A DNA stretch of 27,723 nucleotides, taken from positions 1-27,723 of the forward strand of contig JAUYUF010000121.1 in the NCBI GenBank assembly GCA_030694835.1, written 5' to 3'. The position numbers and the translations under genes were made by a program. The notes under the pieces were generated by a model. That model made no database searches. It was not told the DNA's origin and saw only the letters and a list, made by a program, of their open reading frames with translations. Shown here piece after piece: positions 15,631-23,812 of the stretch; the first letter of the stretch is position 1, and each line of letters starts with the position of its first letter. The stretch is from Flavobacteriaceae bacterium (GTDB lineage: Bacteria > Bacteroidota > Bacteroidia > Flavobacteriales > Flavobacteriaceae).

Positions 15631-16386
15631 TTATTTTTTGAACTTTTTTAATGCATCTTTTGTAAAATCTGAAAGTACTAATTTACCGCTTATTGCAGCT
15701 CTTTCTGCTAATAAATGATCCCAATGATCAGTTCCTTCCCATAAAACTCTTTTCATTTGCTTTAGTGAATCAGGATTATAATTAGCTAATTTTAAAGAGA
15801 CAAGCTCTATTTCTTTGTCCATTTCATCAATAGAATCAAAAACTTGTGCAAACAAGCCTTTTTCTTTTGCCCAATAAGCATTATGCCATTGAGCTGCATT
15901 AATGGTTAACTCACTTAAAGCAGCAATTCCCATTTTGCGTTCTATTGCGGGCGCAATTACAAAAGGTCCAATTCCTATAGTAAATTCAGACAATTTTATA
16001 GCGGCTTGCTCAGTTGCAAAACAGTAATCAGTTGCTGCCAAAAGTCCAACTCCTCCGCCAACTGCCTTTCCTTGTGCTCGACCAATGATAAGTTTAGAAC
16101 ATTTTCTCATAGAATTAATGACATTGGCAAATCCACTAAAAAATTTAATCCCTTCTATTTCACTATTGATGGAAATCAATTCATCAAAAGATGCTCCAGC
16201 ACAAAATGTTGTATTATTTTGACTTTTCAAGATGATGACTTTTACATCATTATTTACATCAACTTGGTTAAAAACCTCAGCTAAGCGATTTAATAAATAA
16301 GACGGCAATGAATTACTTGCAGGATGATAAAAGTTGATAGTTGCTACTTGATATTCAATTGTAACTGTAATATTCCCTGAATCCAT
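15631..16386 (-). CDS. Enoyl-CoA hydratase/isomerase family protein (LiuC-like crotonase)
   Basis: A 251-residue crotonase-fold enzyme. The oxyanion-hole segments are FCAGASFDEL (61-70) and GRAQGKAVGGGVGLLAATD (102-120). Of the two acid residues of classical enoyl-CoA hydratase, only the second is kept (E134, LSEFTIGIG); the first position is G114 in GGGVGL. This GGGxGL...SE pattern with FVIAP is what bacterial methylglutaconyl-CoA hydratases (LiuC, leucine breakdown) show, so that activity is the best guess, with a PaaG-like isomerase as alternative. No other leucine-degradation gene is nearby. The 55-residue membrane protein starts 1 bp downstream. The 90-bp upstream spacer is shared with the divergent tRNA-Ala. 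Confidence 0.85.
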   Translation of the reverse strand: MDSGNITVTIEYQVATINFYHPASNSLPSYLLNRLAEVFNQVDVNNDVKVIILKSQNNTTFCAGASFDELISINSEIEGIKFFSGFANVINSMRKCSKLIIGRAQGKAVGGGVGLLAATDYCFATEQAAIKLSEFTIGIGPFVIAPAIERKMGIAALSELTINAAQWHNAYWAKEKGLFAQVFDSIDEMDKEIELVSLKLANYNPDSLKQMKRVLWEGTDHWDHLLAERAAISGKLVLSDFTKDALKKFKK

Positions 16387-16458
16387 GGTTCTTCTTTTCT
16401 TATAATAACTAATCGCACTTTATTTTTAAGCAATTTAGTATTATTTATTTGAATATAG

Positions 16459-16466
16459 TATATTTG
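16459..16466 (+). promoter_or_regulatory. -7 promoter box for tRNA-Ala
   Basis: TATATTTG matches TAnnTTTG exactly and ends 10 bp before the tRNA 5' end. A TTG at the usual distance upstream is not found. Confidence 0.4.
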
Positions 16467-16476
16467 AAACCGTTTT

Positions 16477-16550
16477 GGGGGCGTAGCTCAGTTGGCTAGA
16501 GCGTTTGACTGGCAGTCAAAAGGTCGACGGTTCGATTCCGTTCGTCTCCA
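16477..16550 (+). tRNA. tRNA-Ala (anticodon GGC)
   Basis: This 74-nt cloverleaf has acceptor GGGGGCG pairing with CGTCTCC. It includes the G3-U70 pair that defines alanine identity, and the discriminator is A73. The anticodon stem is TTTGA/TCAAA with loop CTGGCAG (anticodon GGC); the T-arm is GACGG-TTCGATT-CCGTT. CCA is not encoded. It is a lone gene, and no clear terminator hairpin follows, only a short T-run (16555-16560). Confidence 0.95.
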
Positions 16551-16801
16551 CAACTTTTTTCTACTTCATTTTCTTTAAATTATCTTTCATTTTTTCAATA
16601 AATAATTCAAAAAAAAGACTTAAAACATCATTGTTAATAGGCTTATTTCTAGCTTAAAAATACCATTAATTTAACTTTTTTTACCATTAGCAAACCAATT
16701 ATACCCAACCGTTAATCCAAGCATTTACAGATTAATATTTGTTTAAATTTGAATTGTATTTAATAAAAATATTTGATAGTGTTATAAACTCCCCCTATAG
16801 T
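16551..16801. other. 250-bp AT-rich spacer with no gene seen
   Basis: No intact reading frame with coding character is seen on either strand. A TAAATTTG box (16744-16751) is a possible -7 element for the TPR gene, with no TTG at the right distance. The sequence is otherwise low-complexity A/T. Confidence 0.5.
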
Positions 16802-17422
16802 ATGAAAGTTAAAATTGTCATCATTGTATTAATTATTTTCTCTTTTAAAATGAATGCATCAGAAAAAGAAAAAGACTCTCTTTCTGTTTCAAAAAATTTC
16901 CCTTCACTTGTTATTGAATTAGATAATTATGCTGGAATATTGACAGATGTTGCATCAATTTATAGAAAAAACTCAAATCATTTTGAATCATATTATATAA
17001 TGGCTAAAAAAAATCACTCTAAAAAAGATTTTAAAGAAGCTATTGAAGAATTTGAATCTAGATTAAAACTAAATCCATTTGATATTGAAAGTATCATGCT
17101 AAGAGGAATTTCAAAAGATATGCTTAAGGACTACAAAGGAGCAATAACTGATTTTTCTACAGCTTTAAATTTTAATTCAAAAAACTCAAATATATACTTT
17201 CACAGAGGTTTCTCTAAAATGAGATTGAACTCTGATGAGGAAGCAAAAGAAGATTTCTCTAAAGCGATTGAAATAAACTCTCAATATGCAGATGCTTATT
17301 TTTTCAGAGGTATTTTAAATTTAAGAATGGAAAATAAAGAAGATGCTAGAAAAGATTTATTAAAAGCTATTGAATTAGGCAACGATAAAGCTACTGCATA
17401 TCTTACAAAATTTATAAATTAA
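16802..17422 (+). CDS. Secreted tetratricopeptide-repeat protein
   Basis: The protein has 206 residues from ATG 16802. A longer frame opens at a TTG (16739), but the ATG start gives a proper signal peptide (MKVKIVIIVLIIFSFKMNA). After a short linker there are about four TPR units (about 70-200), recognisable by cores such as AIEEFESRLKLNP, AITDFSTALNFNS, AKEDFSKAIEINS and ARKDLLKAIELG. Such proteins act as periplasmic or surface protein-binding scaffolds; the partner is unknown. It stands alone, with a strong terminator after it that it shares with the convergent hydrolase gene. No enzymatic domain is present. Confidence 0.82.
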   Translation: MKVKIVIIVLIIFSFKMNASEKEKDSLSVSKNFPSLVIELDNYAGILTDVASIYRKNSNHFESYYIMAKKNHSKKDFKEAIEEFESRLKLNPFDIESIMLRGISKDMLKDYKGAITDFSTALNFNSKNSNIYFHRGFSKMRLNSDEEAKEDFSKAIEINSQYADAYFFRGILNLRMENKEDARKDLLKAIELGNDKATAYLTKFIN

Positions 17423-17443
17423 CTAACCCCCTAATTACTTTAG

Positions 17444-17470
17444 AAAAAGAGGATGTTTGTCCTCTTTTTT
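17444..17470. terminator. Bidirectional terminator between the TPR gene and the alpha/beta hydrolase
   Basis: AAAAAGAGGA (17444-17453), a 6-nt loop and TCCTCTTTTT (17460-17469) form a perfect 10-bp stem whose ends supply T-tracts in both directions. The hydrolase stop codon (17469-17471) begins within the T-tract. Confidence 0.9.
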
Positions 17471-18311
17471 ATTGTTTTATAAACCTAATTGTTTCTTTAA
17501 CAACCTCAGTCATTTCTTTTGTTAAAACACTTTTTGTATATGGATGAAAAGTTCTAAATGTATGATTGGAGTTTTCAATTAAACAAATTTCGCTTTTAGG
17601 ATTCCAAAGATGTAATTGATGTGCTTCTTGAACATCAACAGATTCATCTTGTATGCCATGAATAATTAAGTAAGAAATTGTTAATTTCTCAACTGCTTTT
17701 TTAATATTTAATCGGATTTCATTCAATTTAAAATCCTGATAATACTGAAAATAATGAGGCATTTTCTGTTTTGTTCGGCCATTTAAAACATAAAAAACAC
17801 CATCTTCTTCCCATTGTCTTAAAGCTTCTTTTTTAGGAAATCTATTGGCAAAATTAGCGACTCCGGCCCAAGAAACTACTTTAACAATTTGTTTGTTTTC
17901 TGATGCTTTGATTGTTACAATTCCACCAGCTCTAGAATGCCCAATTAAATAAAGTTGATTTTTATTGATCTCATTTTCGTACAATTCATTGTTAAAAACC
18001 CAATTAATTACTTGTTCTAAATCATCCAATTCTTTGGTGTAATTATTATTTCCAAAGGCTTCTAAATCGGGAAAATCAATAGGATTTTCAACCGTTCCTC
18101 CATTGTGTGAAAAATTAAATTTGATGAAGAAGAAATTGTTGTGTGCAAATTCTTTTGCCACGATATTCCACGCGCCCCAATCTTTATATCCCTTATAACC
18201 ATGACAAAAAATAACAATTGGCTTAGGTTGATTATTTTCATTGAAGAAAACATCGGTTAATATAGGTTTAGAATGCAAACCATCAATTAATATATTTTGA
18301 ATTGTCTTCAT
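17469..18311 (-). CDS. Alpha/beta hydrolase (dienelactone hydrolase/esterase-like)
   Basis: A 280-residue cytosolic alpha/beta hydrolase with no signal peptide. The catalytic triad can be read as S126 (nucleophile elbow GHSRAG), D222 (HGIQDESV) and H250 (SNHTF); the oxyanion motif is HGYKG (37-41). The family covers esterases, peptidases and acyltransferase-like hydrolases, and the substrate cannot be told from sequence. The Arg after the nucleophile (GHSRAG) is a variant of GxSxG often seen in S9-like and DUF-type hydrolases. Its ATG overlaps the TGA of the AddB-like gene (18308-18311), so it is translated from that transcript. Confidence 0.88.
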   Translation of the reverse strand: MKTIQNILIDGLHSKPILTDVFFNENNQPKPIVIFCHGYKGYKDWGAWNIVAKEFAHNNFFFIKFNFSHNGGTVENPIDFPDLEAFGNNNYTKELDDLEQVINWVFNNELYENEINKNQLYLIGHSRAGGIVTIKASENKQIVKVVSWAGVANFANRFPKKEALRQWEEDGVFYVLNGRTKQKMPHYFQYYQDFKLNEIRLNIKKAVEKLTISYLIIHGIQDESVDVQEAHQLHLWNPKSEICLIENSNHTFRTFHPYTKSVLTKEMTEVVKETIRFIKQ

Positions 18312-21058
18312 CTTTTAAAATATTTAATTTCCTTCTCAGTAAATGGAATATCGAGATTTAAAATCTCTAATATTAAATTTTTTATTTCATCTATAAATGG
18401 ATTCAATTTATCTAAGGTAATTTCATAACCTTTCCCTCTAGAATCTTCACTTATATTAACTTGAATAAAACCTTCACGAATATTTTTAAAGGAAATATTT
18501 CCACTTAAAACTGACTGATTATTTATATTTTCAGCTTGATTTAAATACATATAAGCATATAACAACAACTGCATTACCTTGCTCTTTTTATCATCTGTTT
18601 TAATTTTATCAAATTGATTTAATTTGAGTTCAGCACTTGTAACTTTTCCTGTTTTATAATCTATTATTCTATGTTGTCCTTTTAAACTGTCAATTCTATC
18701 AACATTTCCCTTTAAAATAACAGGGAAATCCAATTCAGAAAATTTGAGTTCTGTTAAAAATGTTTTTTCAAGAGCAAGAATGTGTATTTCAGTGTTATTT
18801 TCGATATCCTTTAAATCTAAATCGAGCATTAATTCTACATACTTTTTAGCAACTTCGGTAATTAATTTATTTTTACCTGTTTGTAAATCTCCTTTTTTAT
18901 AATATTTAACAAACTGAATGCCTAGTCTTTCAACATATTCTTTTTTCATCAAGTTTACGGAATCAATAGTCAAAATTGAATTAATAAAAGGAGTATAAAG
19001 CTCTTTCAATGTTTCATGAATTATAGTACCAAATGTATTTAACTCCATTGTTTCTTCAAGTTCTTCCATCTCTTTTATTTCCAAAACATATCTTTGATAA
19101 AACTCTATAGGATTTCTTACATAAGTTGCTAGGGCAGATGGAGAAATTCCTCTTTTTAATTTTGATTTAATTTTTTCAATAATTTCAGGAGTTTTCTTAA
19201 CCTCAATCAATTTTTTAAGGTTATTACTAACATTTGGAGAAACAATAAACTGTTTAATGGAAGGATAAAGAATCTCTAACTGAGTTAAAAATCTGCTTTT
19301 TTCACTTGCTCCTAATGAATCTGTTTCGCTATTATAGATTAAATAAATAGTTGACGCTCGCTGGAGAAGTCTAAAAAAATGATAGGAAAATATTAAATCT
19401 CTTTCTATAAAGGTTGGTAAACCAAAATGTTTCTTGATATCAAACGGTATAAATGAAATATCTTTATTACCAGATGGCAAAATTCCTTCATTAACCCCCG
19501 TTATAATCAAAGTATTAAAATCCAATACTCTAGACTCTAAAACCCCCATTATTTGCAATCCGTTTAAAGGTTCTCCTTGAAAAGAAAGTTGTTCAGTCTT
19601 TACTAATTGATTAAAAAGCTGATGTAATATTTTTAATGAAATTACATCTTTATGAGTTTCATTTAAAACATCTAATTCTAAAAAAATAGTATTAAAACGC
19701 AAGAGATATTCTCTGTCCAACTCAACATTTACTTTTAAAAGCTCTTGTATTAATAAAAGCACACCCTTAATAATTGAAGAAACGTTTTCAGTTTGAGTCG
19801 TAAAAAAGCTGCCTAAAATTGATATGTTTTCCGAATAATTAATCTCAATAAATTTTAAGATGTCTTCTTTTGAAAGAAATAATTTATTAGAATTGATGAT
19901 GTTTTCTTGAAAATAAGAATCTATAGCTTGTAAATCTTTATCACTTAATCTCAATAAATAAGATTGTCTGAAAAAATTGATTACATCATTGTAATAAAAA
20001 AAAGTATTGATTTTATCTTCCTGATTTTTAGGATTAATTAATAAAAATAGATTTTCAAACAAATGTTTTGCCGGAACTGAATTTAAAGGCAATCCCATTG
20101 TTATGTTTACTTGTTTTACCTCTTCAGGAAGAGAGTTTAATGCTGCAGGCAATAAACTTTCATCAGCTAATATTAAAGCAGCTTTATTAAAATTTGTTAA
20201 TTTCTGAAGAATTTCACCAGCATATTTTAATTGAGAAACCTTTTTAGGAATCCCTATTATTTCTATATTATTAGTTATTGATTGACCTTCTTCTACCCAT
20301 AAAAATGGATTTTTTTTATAATAATTCCACTCATTTTTATATCTCTTTAAAAAATGCCCAATTTTAAAATTTGACTCTAGCATTTCTTGATTAATATCCC
20401 AGTAAACAGATGCCATTTCGTGTTCTAAAAGTTCTTGAAAAATAGTTTCTTCGGCTTTATTTAAAGCGTTAAAACCTGCAAAAACAAAATGATGACTTAC
20501 ATGATTATTTATAAAATTCTGAATATTGTTAACCGCCTCTCTATAAAGCATCCCCTGATATCCAATTTTCTTTTCTAATAATAAATTATAAAGTTGATTA
20601 TAGTAGGTGTGTAGATAATCAAAAAAAGTAATATAGTTTGATGTTAAAGGTGTTTGAGGATTCCAATCTTCAATTCTGTTTAAATCGCTTAAATTTTGAA
20701 AAATGGTTTTTGGATAAATTAAATGTCTGTCAATTTCATTAAAATCATTCAAGGCTATGGTTGCCCATTCATAAAATTTATCAAAAGAATCTACCTCTTT
20801 TTTGTAATTGAGTTTATAGATATTATAAAATTCGAACATCAAATGTATATTATCTATCAATTGCAACTCTGAAATTTCAATTATAAACTCTTCAATACTA
20901 ATAATTTGAGGCAAAAAAGTTGTAGTTTTAAATTGCTCTTTAAAAGACTCTTTTACAAATAATCCAGCTCTATGTGAAGGTAAAATTATGGTAAGCTGAG
21001 TTAATGGAATATTTTTTTGGAGAACAGCTTCAACTACTTTTGAAATAAAAGATTTCAT
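18308..21058 (-). CDS. AddB-like PD-(D/E)XK nuclease family protein
   Basis: The 916-residue protein has an inactivated UvrD-like helicase fold in its first two thirds (LTIILPSHRAGLFVKESF near the start, GLQIMGVLESRVLDFNTLII in the middle) and a C-terminal PD-(D/E)XK nuclease. Nuclease residues: H681 (GTIIHETL), D787 (GNVDRID), D800 and K802 (IIDYKTG), then the QLLLYAY motif. Walker A is absent, so it should not hydrolyse ATP. Unlike B. subtilis AddB it contains no cysteine at all, so no Fe-S cluster can form; the usual Y-x-x-CP position reads YVRNP (N649). It probably pairs with the AddA-like protein at 23813-27019 in end resection at double-strand breaks. It is cotranscribed with the alpha/beta hydrolase and separated from ompA by a terminator. 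Confidence 0.88.
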   Translation of the reverse strand: MKSFISKVVEAVLQKNIPLTQLTIILPSHRAGLFVKESFKEQFKTTTFLPQIISIEEFIIEISELQLIDNIHLMFEFYNIYKLNYKKEVDSFDKFYEWATIALNDFNEIDRHLIYPKTIFQNLSDLNRIEDWNPQTPLTSNYITFFDYLHTYYNQLYNLLLEKKIGYQGMLYREAVNNIQNFINNHVSHHFVFAGFNALNKAEETIFQELLEHEMASVYWDINQEMLESNFKIGHFLKRYKNEWNYYKKNPFLWVEEGQSITNNIEIIGIPKKVSQLKYAGEILQKLTNFNKAALILADESLLPAALNSLPEEVKQVNITMGLPLNSVPAKHLFENLFLLINPKNQEDKINTFFYYNDVINFFRQSYLLRLSDKDLQAIDSYFQENIINSNKLFLSKEDILKFIEINYSENISILGSFFTTQTENVSSIIKGVLLLIQELLKVNVELDREYLLRFNTIFLELDVLNETHKDVISLKILHQLFNQLVKTEQLSFQGEPLNGLQIMGVLESRVLDFNTLIITGVNEGILPSGNKDISFIPFDIKKHFGLPTFIERDLIFSYHFFRLLQRASTIYLIYNSETDSLGASEKSRFLTQLEILYPSIKQFIVSPNVSNNLKKLIEVKKTPEIIEKIKSKLKRGISPSALATYVRNPIEFYQRYVLEIKEMEELEETMELNTFGTIIHETLKELYTPFINSILTIDSVNLMKKEYVERLGIQFVKYYKKGDLQTGKNKLITEVAKKYVELMLDLDLKDIENNTEIHILALEKTFLTELKFSELDFPVILKGNVDRIDSLKGQHRIIDYKTGKVTSAELKLNQFDKIKTDDKKSKVMQLLLYAYMYLNQAENINNQSVLSGNISFKNIREGFIQVNISEDSRGKGYEITLDKLNPFIDEIKNLILEILNLDIPFTEKEIKYFKR

Positions 21059-21087
21059 AGATTTTTTTATTGATGCTATAAAAATAA

Positions 21088-21115
21088 AAAAGCCTTTCCA
21101 ATTGGAAAGGCTTTT
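21088..21115. terminator. Terminator downstream of ompA (perfect palindrome)
   Basis: AAAAGCCTTTCC, AATT centre and GGAAAGGCTTTT make a 28-nt perfect inverted repeat. On the minus strand it follows the ompA stop by 17 bp and runs into TTTTTTATTTTT. It separates ompA from the AddB-like gene. Confidence 0.85.
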
Positions 21116-21132
21116 AAAAAAATTAATTTTAA

Positions 21133-22461
21133 TTATTTTTTGCTAACTGCAATAGAAACTTTTCTATTTTGAGCATATTCTTTTCCTATAACTTCGCCTT
21201 TACCAACAGCATTAATGGTCACATCTTTCAAAGCTTCATTTTTCAACAATAAGCCTTTAACATAATCTGCTCTGTTTTGCGAAAGATTTTTGTTTAATTT
21301 CTCAGTTCCTTCTTCACTTGCAAAACCTTCAATGTTAATAGTAATGTTATTTACTTTTGATTTGTAAGCCACTATCTCATTAACAAAATTTTGAAGACTT
21401 TCATTATCTTCAGTTTTTTTGCCTGCTACTAATTTAGCACTACCTTGTTTAAAGTTATCTACAGTAAATGGCGCTAGAACTGGCCAAGGACAACCTCCGT
21501 TTTCTTTTGGACCTGCCTCTTTAGGACATTTATCGTCTTTATCTAATGTTCCGTCTCCATCGGTATCTAGCCAAGGACAACCTTTGTTGGCTGCAGGACC
21601 AGCAACTTTAGGACAAGCATCGTCTTTATCAACAACACCATCTCCGTCTGTATCAGGACAACCTTTATTCGCTTTACTGCCTTTTTCAGTTGGACAAGCA
21701 TCATCTTTATCAGCAATACCATCTCCGTCTGTATCAGGACAACCATTAAATGCTGCTAATCCGGCAGTATTAGGACAAGCATCGTCTTTATCAGCAATAC
21801 CATCTCCATCTGTATCAGGACAGCCATTAAATGCTGCTAAACCGAAAACGTCTGGACAAGCATCATCTTTATCGTAAATTCCATCTTTATCGGTGTCTTT
21901 TCCACCAAATTTAATTACCAAACCTGCAGAATGTTGTAAATGATTTTTTTCTAAATAGAAATCATTGAATACATGTTTCCCTGCAGTTTGAAAATTTAAA
22001 CCAACATTTTCATTGAACCAAAGGTTAAATCCTGCGCCTGCATTAAAAGTTCCAGCGCCTTCAGAATCAACCCAAGTATATCCACCACCTACAAACATAT
22101 AAGGATCAAAGAAACTTGTTTGGCCAATAATATTATTGATGTCATATTTAAAATGTCCATCTAATGCAAAAAATGATACAGAAGGAACTTCTTTATCGCC
22201 TATTTTAGTAATTTCATTTATAGAAGCTGCTGCTTCAAATGTAAATCCATCATCAATATATTTTCCTACACTTAATCTAGAAATTGAAGGGATAACATTC
22301 CAATCCTTTACCTTAACAAAATCTTCGATTTTTTTAGTTCCAGGTTCGTGAATCGCATTTGCTCCAAATCCTATCACCCAAGGATTGTTAGCATCTTGCG
22401 CTTGAAGATTATTTGCTCCAATCATTATCAAAGCAAAAATGAATAGTTTAATTTGTTTCAT
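21133..22461 (-). CDS. OmpA-family outer-membrane protein with thrombospondin type-3 repeats
   Basis: This 442-residue protein has a signal peptide (1-22), an N-terminal 8-strand-type barrel (about 25-187) and five TSP3 calcium-binding repeats of about 27 residues (189-326; DTDGDGIADKDDACP type with GCP ends). A C-terminal OmpA peptidoglycan-binding domain (about 332-442) contains INIEGFASEEGTEKLNKNLS then QNRADYVKGLLL and QNRKVSIAVSK. It anchors the outer membrane to peptidoglycan. TSP3 repeats bind Ca2+ and form a stiff rod between barrel and OmpA domain; they are characteristic of Flavobacteriaceae OmpA proteins. A -7 box lies 62 bp upstream and a strong terminator follows, so it is probably monocistronic and highly expressed. 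Confidence 0.94.
   Translation of the reverse strand: MKQIKLFIFALIMIGANNLQAQDANNPWVIGFGANAIHEPGTKKIEDFVKVKDWNVIPSISRLSVGKYIDDGFTFEAAASINEITKIGDKEVPSVSFFALDGHFKYDINNIIGQTSFFDPYMFVGGGYTWVDSEGAGTFNAGAGFNLWFNENVGLNFQTAGKHVFNDFYLEKNHLQHSAGLVIKFGGKDTDKDGIYDKDDACPDVFGLAAFNGCPDTDGDGIADKDDACPNTAGLAAFNGCPDTDGDGIADKDDACPTEKGSKANKGCPDTDGDGVVDKDDACPKVAGPAANKGCPWLDTDGDGTLDKDDKCPKEAGPKENGGCPWPVLAPFTVDNFKQGSAKLVAGKKTEDNESLQNFVNEIVAYKSKVNNITINIEGFASEEGTEKLNKNLSQNRADYVKGLLLKNEALKDVTINAVGKGEVIGKEYAQNRKVSIAVSKK
21484..21897 (-). repeat. In-frame 81-bp TSP3 repeat array inside ompA
   Basis: Five units of about 81 bp encode the TSP3 repeats. Two neighbouring stretches (21692-21759 and 21773-21840, offset exactly 81 bp) differ at only 3 of 68 positions, which points to a recent duplication. 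The others are more diverged. Confidence 0.85.
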
Positions 22462-22522
22462 TTTTTTATGTTTTAAGTTATAGCATTAGTAAAAATAATG
22501 TGAATTTTTCATTTAGCTAACA

Positions 22523-22530
22523 CAAATATA
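22523..22530 (-). promoter_or_regulatory. -7 promoter box for ompA
   Basis: TATATTTG on the minus strand matches TAnnTTTG. It lies about 62 bp before the ompA ATG and predicts a leader of about 55 nt. No TTG is found at the usual distance. Confidence 0.4.
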
Positions 22531-22565
22531 TAAAATATTATGATTTTTACTGAAAATAAAGTAAA

Positions 22566-23762
22566 TTAAGGTATAATTTCCAACTCTTTACCAACTTTTA
22601 TAAATGAATTAATGGCTTTATCAAGATTTTCTCTTGTATGAGCGGCGGATAATTGAACTCTAATTCTAGCCTTCCCTTTTGGAACAACTGGGAAAAAGAA
22701 TCCAATTACATAAATTCCTTCATCCAATAATTTATGAGCCATTGTTTGAGCTAGTTTAGCATCGTATAACATAACAGGTACAATTGCAGAATCTCCTTCA
22801 ACAATATCAAAACCTGCAGCTTTCATACCTTTTTTAAAATAATCGGTGTTTTTCTCTAGTTGATCTCTTAAACTAGTATCATTAGAGAGTAATTCAAAAA
22901 CTTTTAAAGAAGCCCCTACAATAGCTGGAGCCAATGAATTGGAGAATAAATAAGGTCTAGAACGTTGACGCAATAACTCAATAATTTCTTTTTTTCCAGT
23001 TGTATATCCACCCATGGCACCACCCAATGCTTTTCCTAAAGTACCTGTAATAATATCAACTCTGCCCATTACATTTTTAAGTTCCAAAGTTCCTCTGCCT
23101 GTTTTTCCTATAAATCCAGCAGCATGACATTCATCAACCATCACCAACGCATCGTATTTGTCGGCTAAGTCACAAATTTCATCTAATTTGGCAACAATCC
23201 CATCCATAGAAAAAACTCCATCAGTAACAATAATCTTAAATCTATGTTGCTTTTTTTTGGCTTCAATCAACTGCTCTTCTAAAGAAGTCATATCATTGTT
23301 TTTATAACGATAACGATTTGCTTTGCATAAACGAACGCCGTCAATAATAGATGCGTGGTTTAATTCATCAGAAATAATAGCATCATCATCAGAGAATAGT
23401 GGTTCAAAAACACCTCCGTTAGCATCAAAAGCTGCTGCATATAAAATAGTATCTTCTGTTTGGTAAAAATTTGCTATTTTTTGTTCTAACTGCTTGTGAA
23501 TATCTTGTGTTCCACAAATAAAACGAACTGATGACATTCCAAAACCATGAGTATCCATCACGTCTTTTGCAGCTTGAATAACTTCGGGATTATTTGACAA
23601 TCCTAAATAATTGTTGGCGCAAAAATTGATTACTTCTTCGCCAGTTGAAATCTTAATAACAGCGTCTTGTGAAGTGGTAATAATTCTTTCTGATTTATAC
23701 AAACCTGCTTCTTTTATTTCTTGAAGCTCATTTTGTAAATATTCTTTAATTTTTCCGTACAT
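22566..23762 (-). CDS. kbl: Glycine C-acetyltransferase (2-amino-3-ketobutyrate CoA ligase)
   Basis: A 398-residue PLP enzyme of the alpha-oxoamine synthase family, identical in length to E. coli Kbl. The PLP lysine is K244 in TGTLGKALGG, and D210/H213 (MVDECHAAGF) bind the cofactor. It interconverts 2-amino-3-oxobutyrate plus CoA with glycine plus acetyl-CoA in threonine breakdown. The NYLGLSNNPEV and YLFSNSLAP sequences are Kbl-type; BioF and serine palmitoyltransferase are the related alternatives. Threonine dehydrogenase (tdh) is not adjacent. The gene has its own promoter in the 50-bp gap after the AddA-like gene. Confidence 0.93.
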   Translation of the reverse strand: MYGKIKEYLQNELQEIKEAGLYKSERIITTSQDAVIKISTGEEVINFCANNYLGLSNNPEVIQAAKDVMDTHGFGMSSVRFICGTQDIHKQLEQKIANFYQTEDTILYAAAFDANGGVFEPLFSDDDAIISDELNHASIIDGVRLCKANRYRYKNNDMTSLEEQLIEAKKKQHRFKIIVTDGVFSMDGIVAKLDEICDLADKYDALVMVDECHAAGFIGKTGRGTLELKNVMGRVDIITGTLGKALGGAMGGYTTGKKEIIELLRQRSRPYLFSNSLAPAIVGASLKVFELLSNDTSLRDQLEKNTDYFKKGMKAAGFDIVEGDSAIVPVMLYDAKLAQTMAHKLLDEGIYVIGFFFPVVPKGKARIRVQLSAAHTRENLDKAINSFIKVGKELEIIP

Positions 23763-23778
23763 AATTAATATTTTTTTA

Positions 23779-23812
23779 CAAATTTAATAATATGTATTGA
23801 GAGTTAAAGCAA
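23779..23812 (-). promoter_or_regulatory. Promoter of kbl
   Basis: On the minus strand TTG (23810-23812) is followed after 23 bp by TAAATTTG (23779-23786), an exact -7 match. The TTG directly abuts the stop codon of the AddA-like gene (23813-23815). The leader is about 10 nt. Confidence 0.5.

Noticed and set aside
21419..21877. Plus-strand 152-codon open frame, rich in Pro, Ser and Gly, opposite ompA
   Set aside because: It is the complement of the repetitive TSP3 region; its own repeats are explained by the repeats of the real gene, and it has no start or promoter signals.
21484..21897. Regularly spaced repeats that might suggest a CRISPR array
   Set aside because: The repeats are in frame, encode TSP3 calcium-binding motifs and have no unique spacers.
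22566..23762. BioF (8-amino-7-oxononanoate synthase) as an alternative to Kbl
   Set aside because: Length, PLP-lysine position (K244) and the NYLGLSNNPEV region agree with Kbl, and no biotin gene is near.
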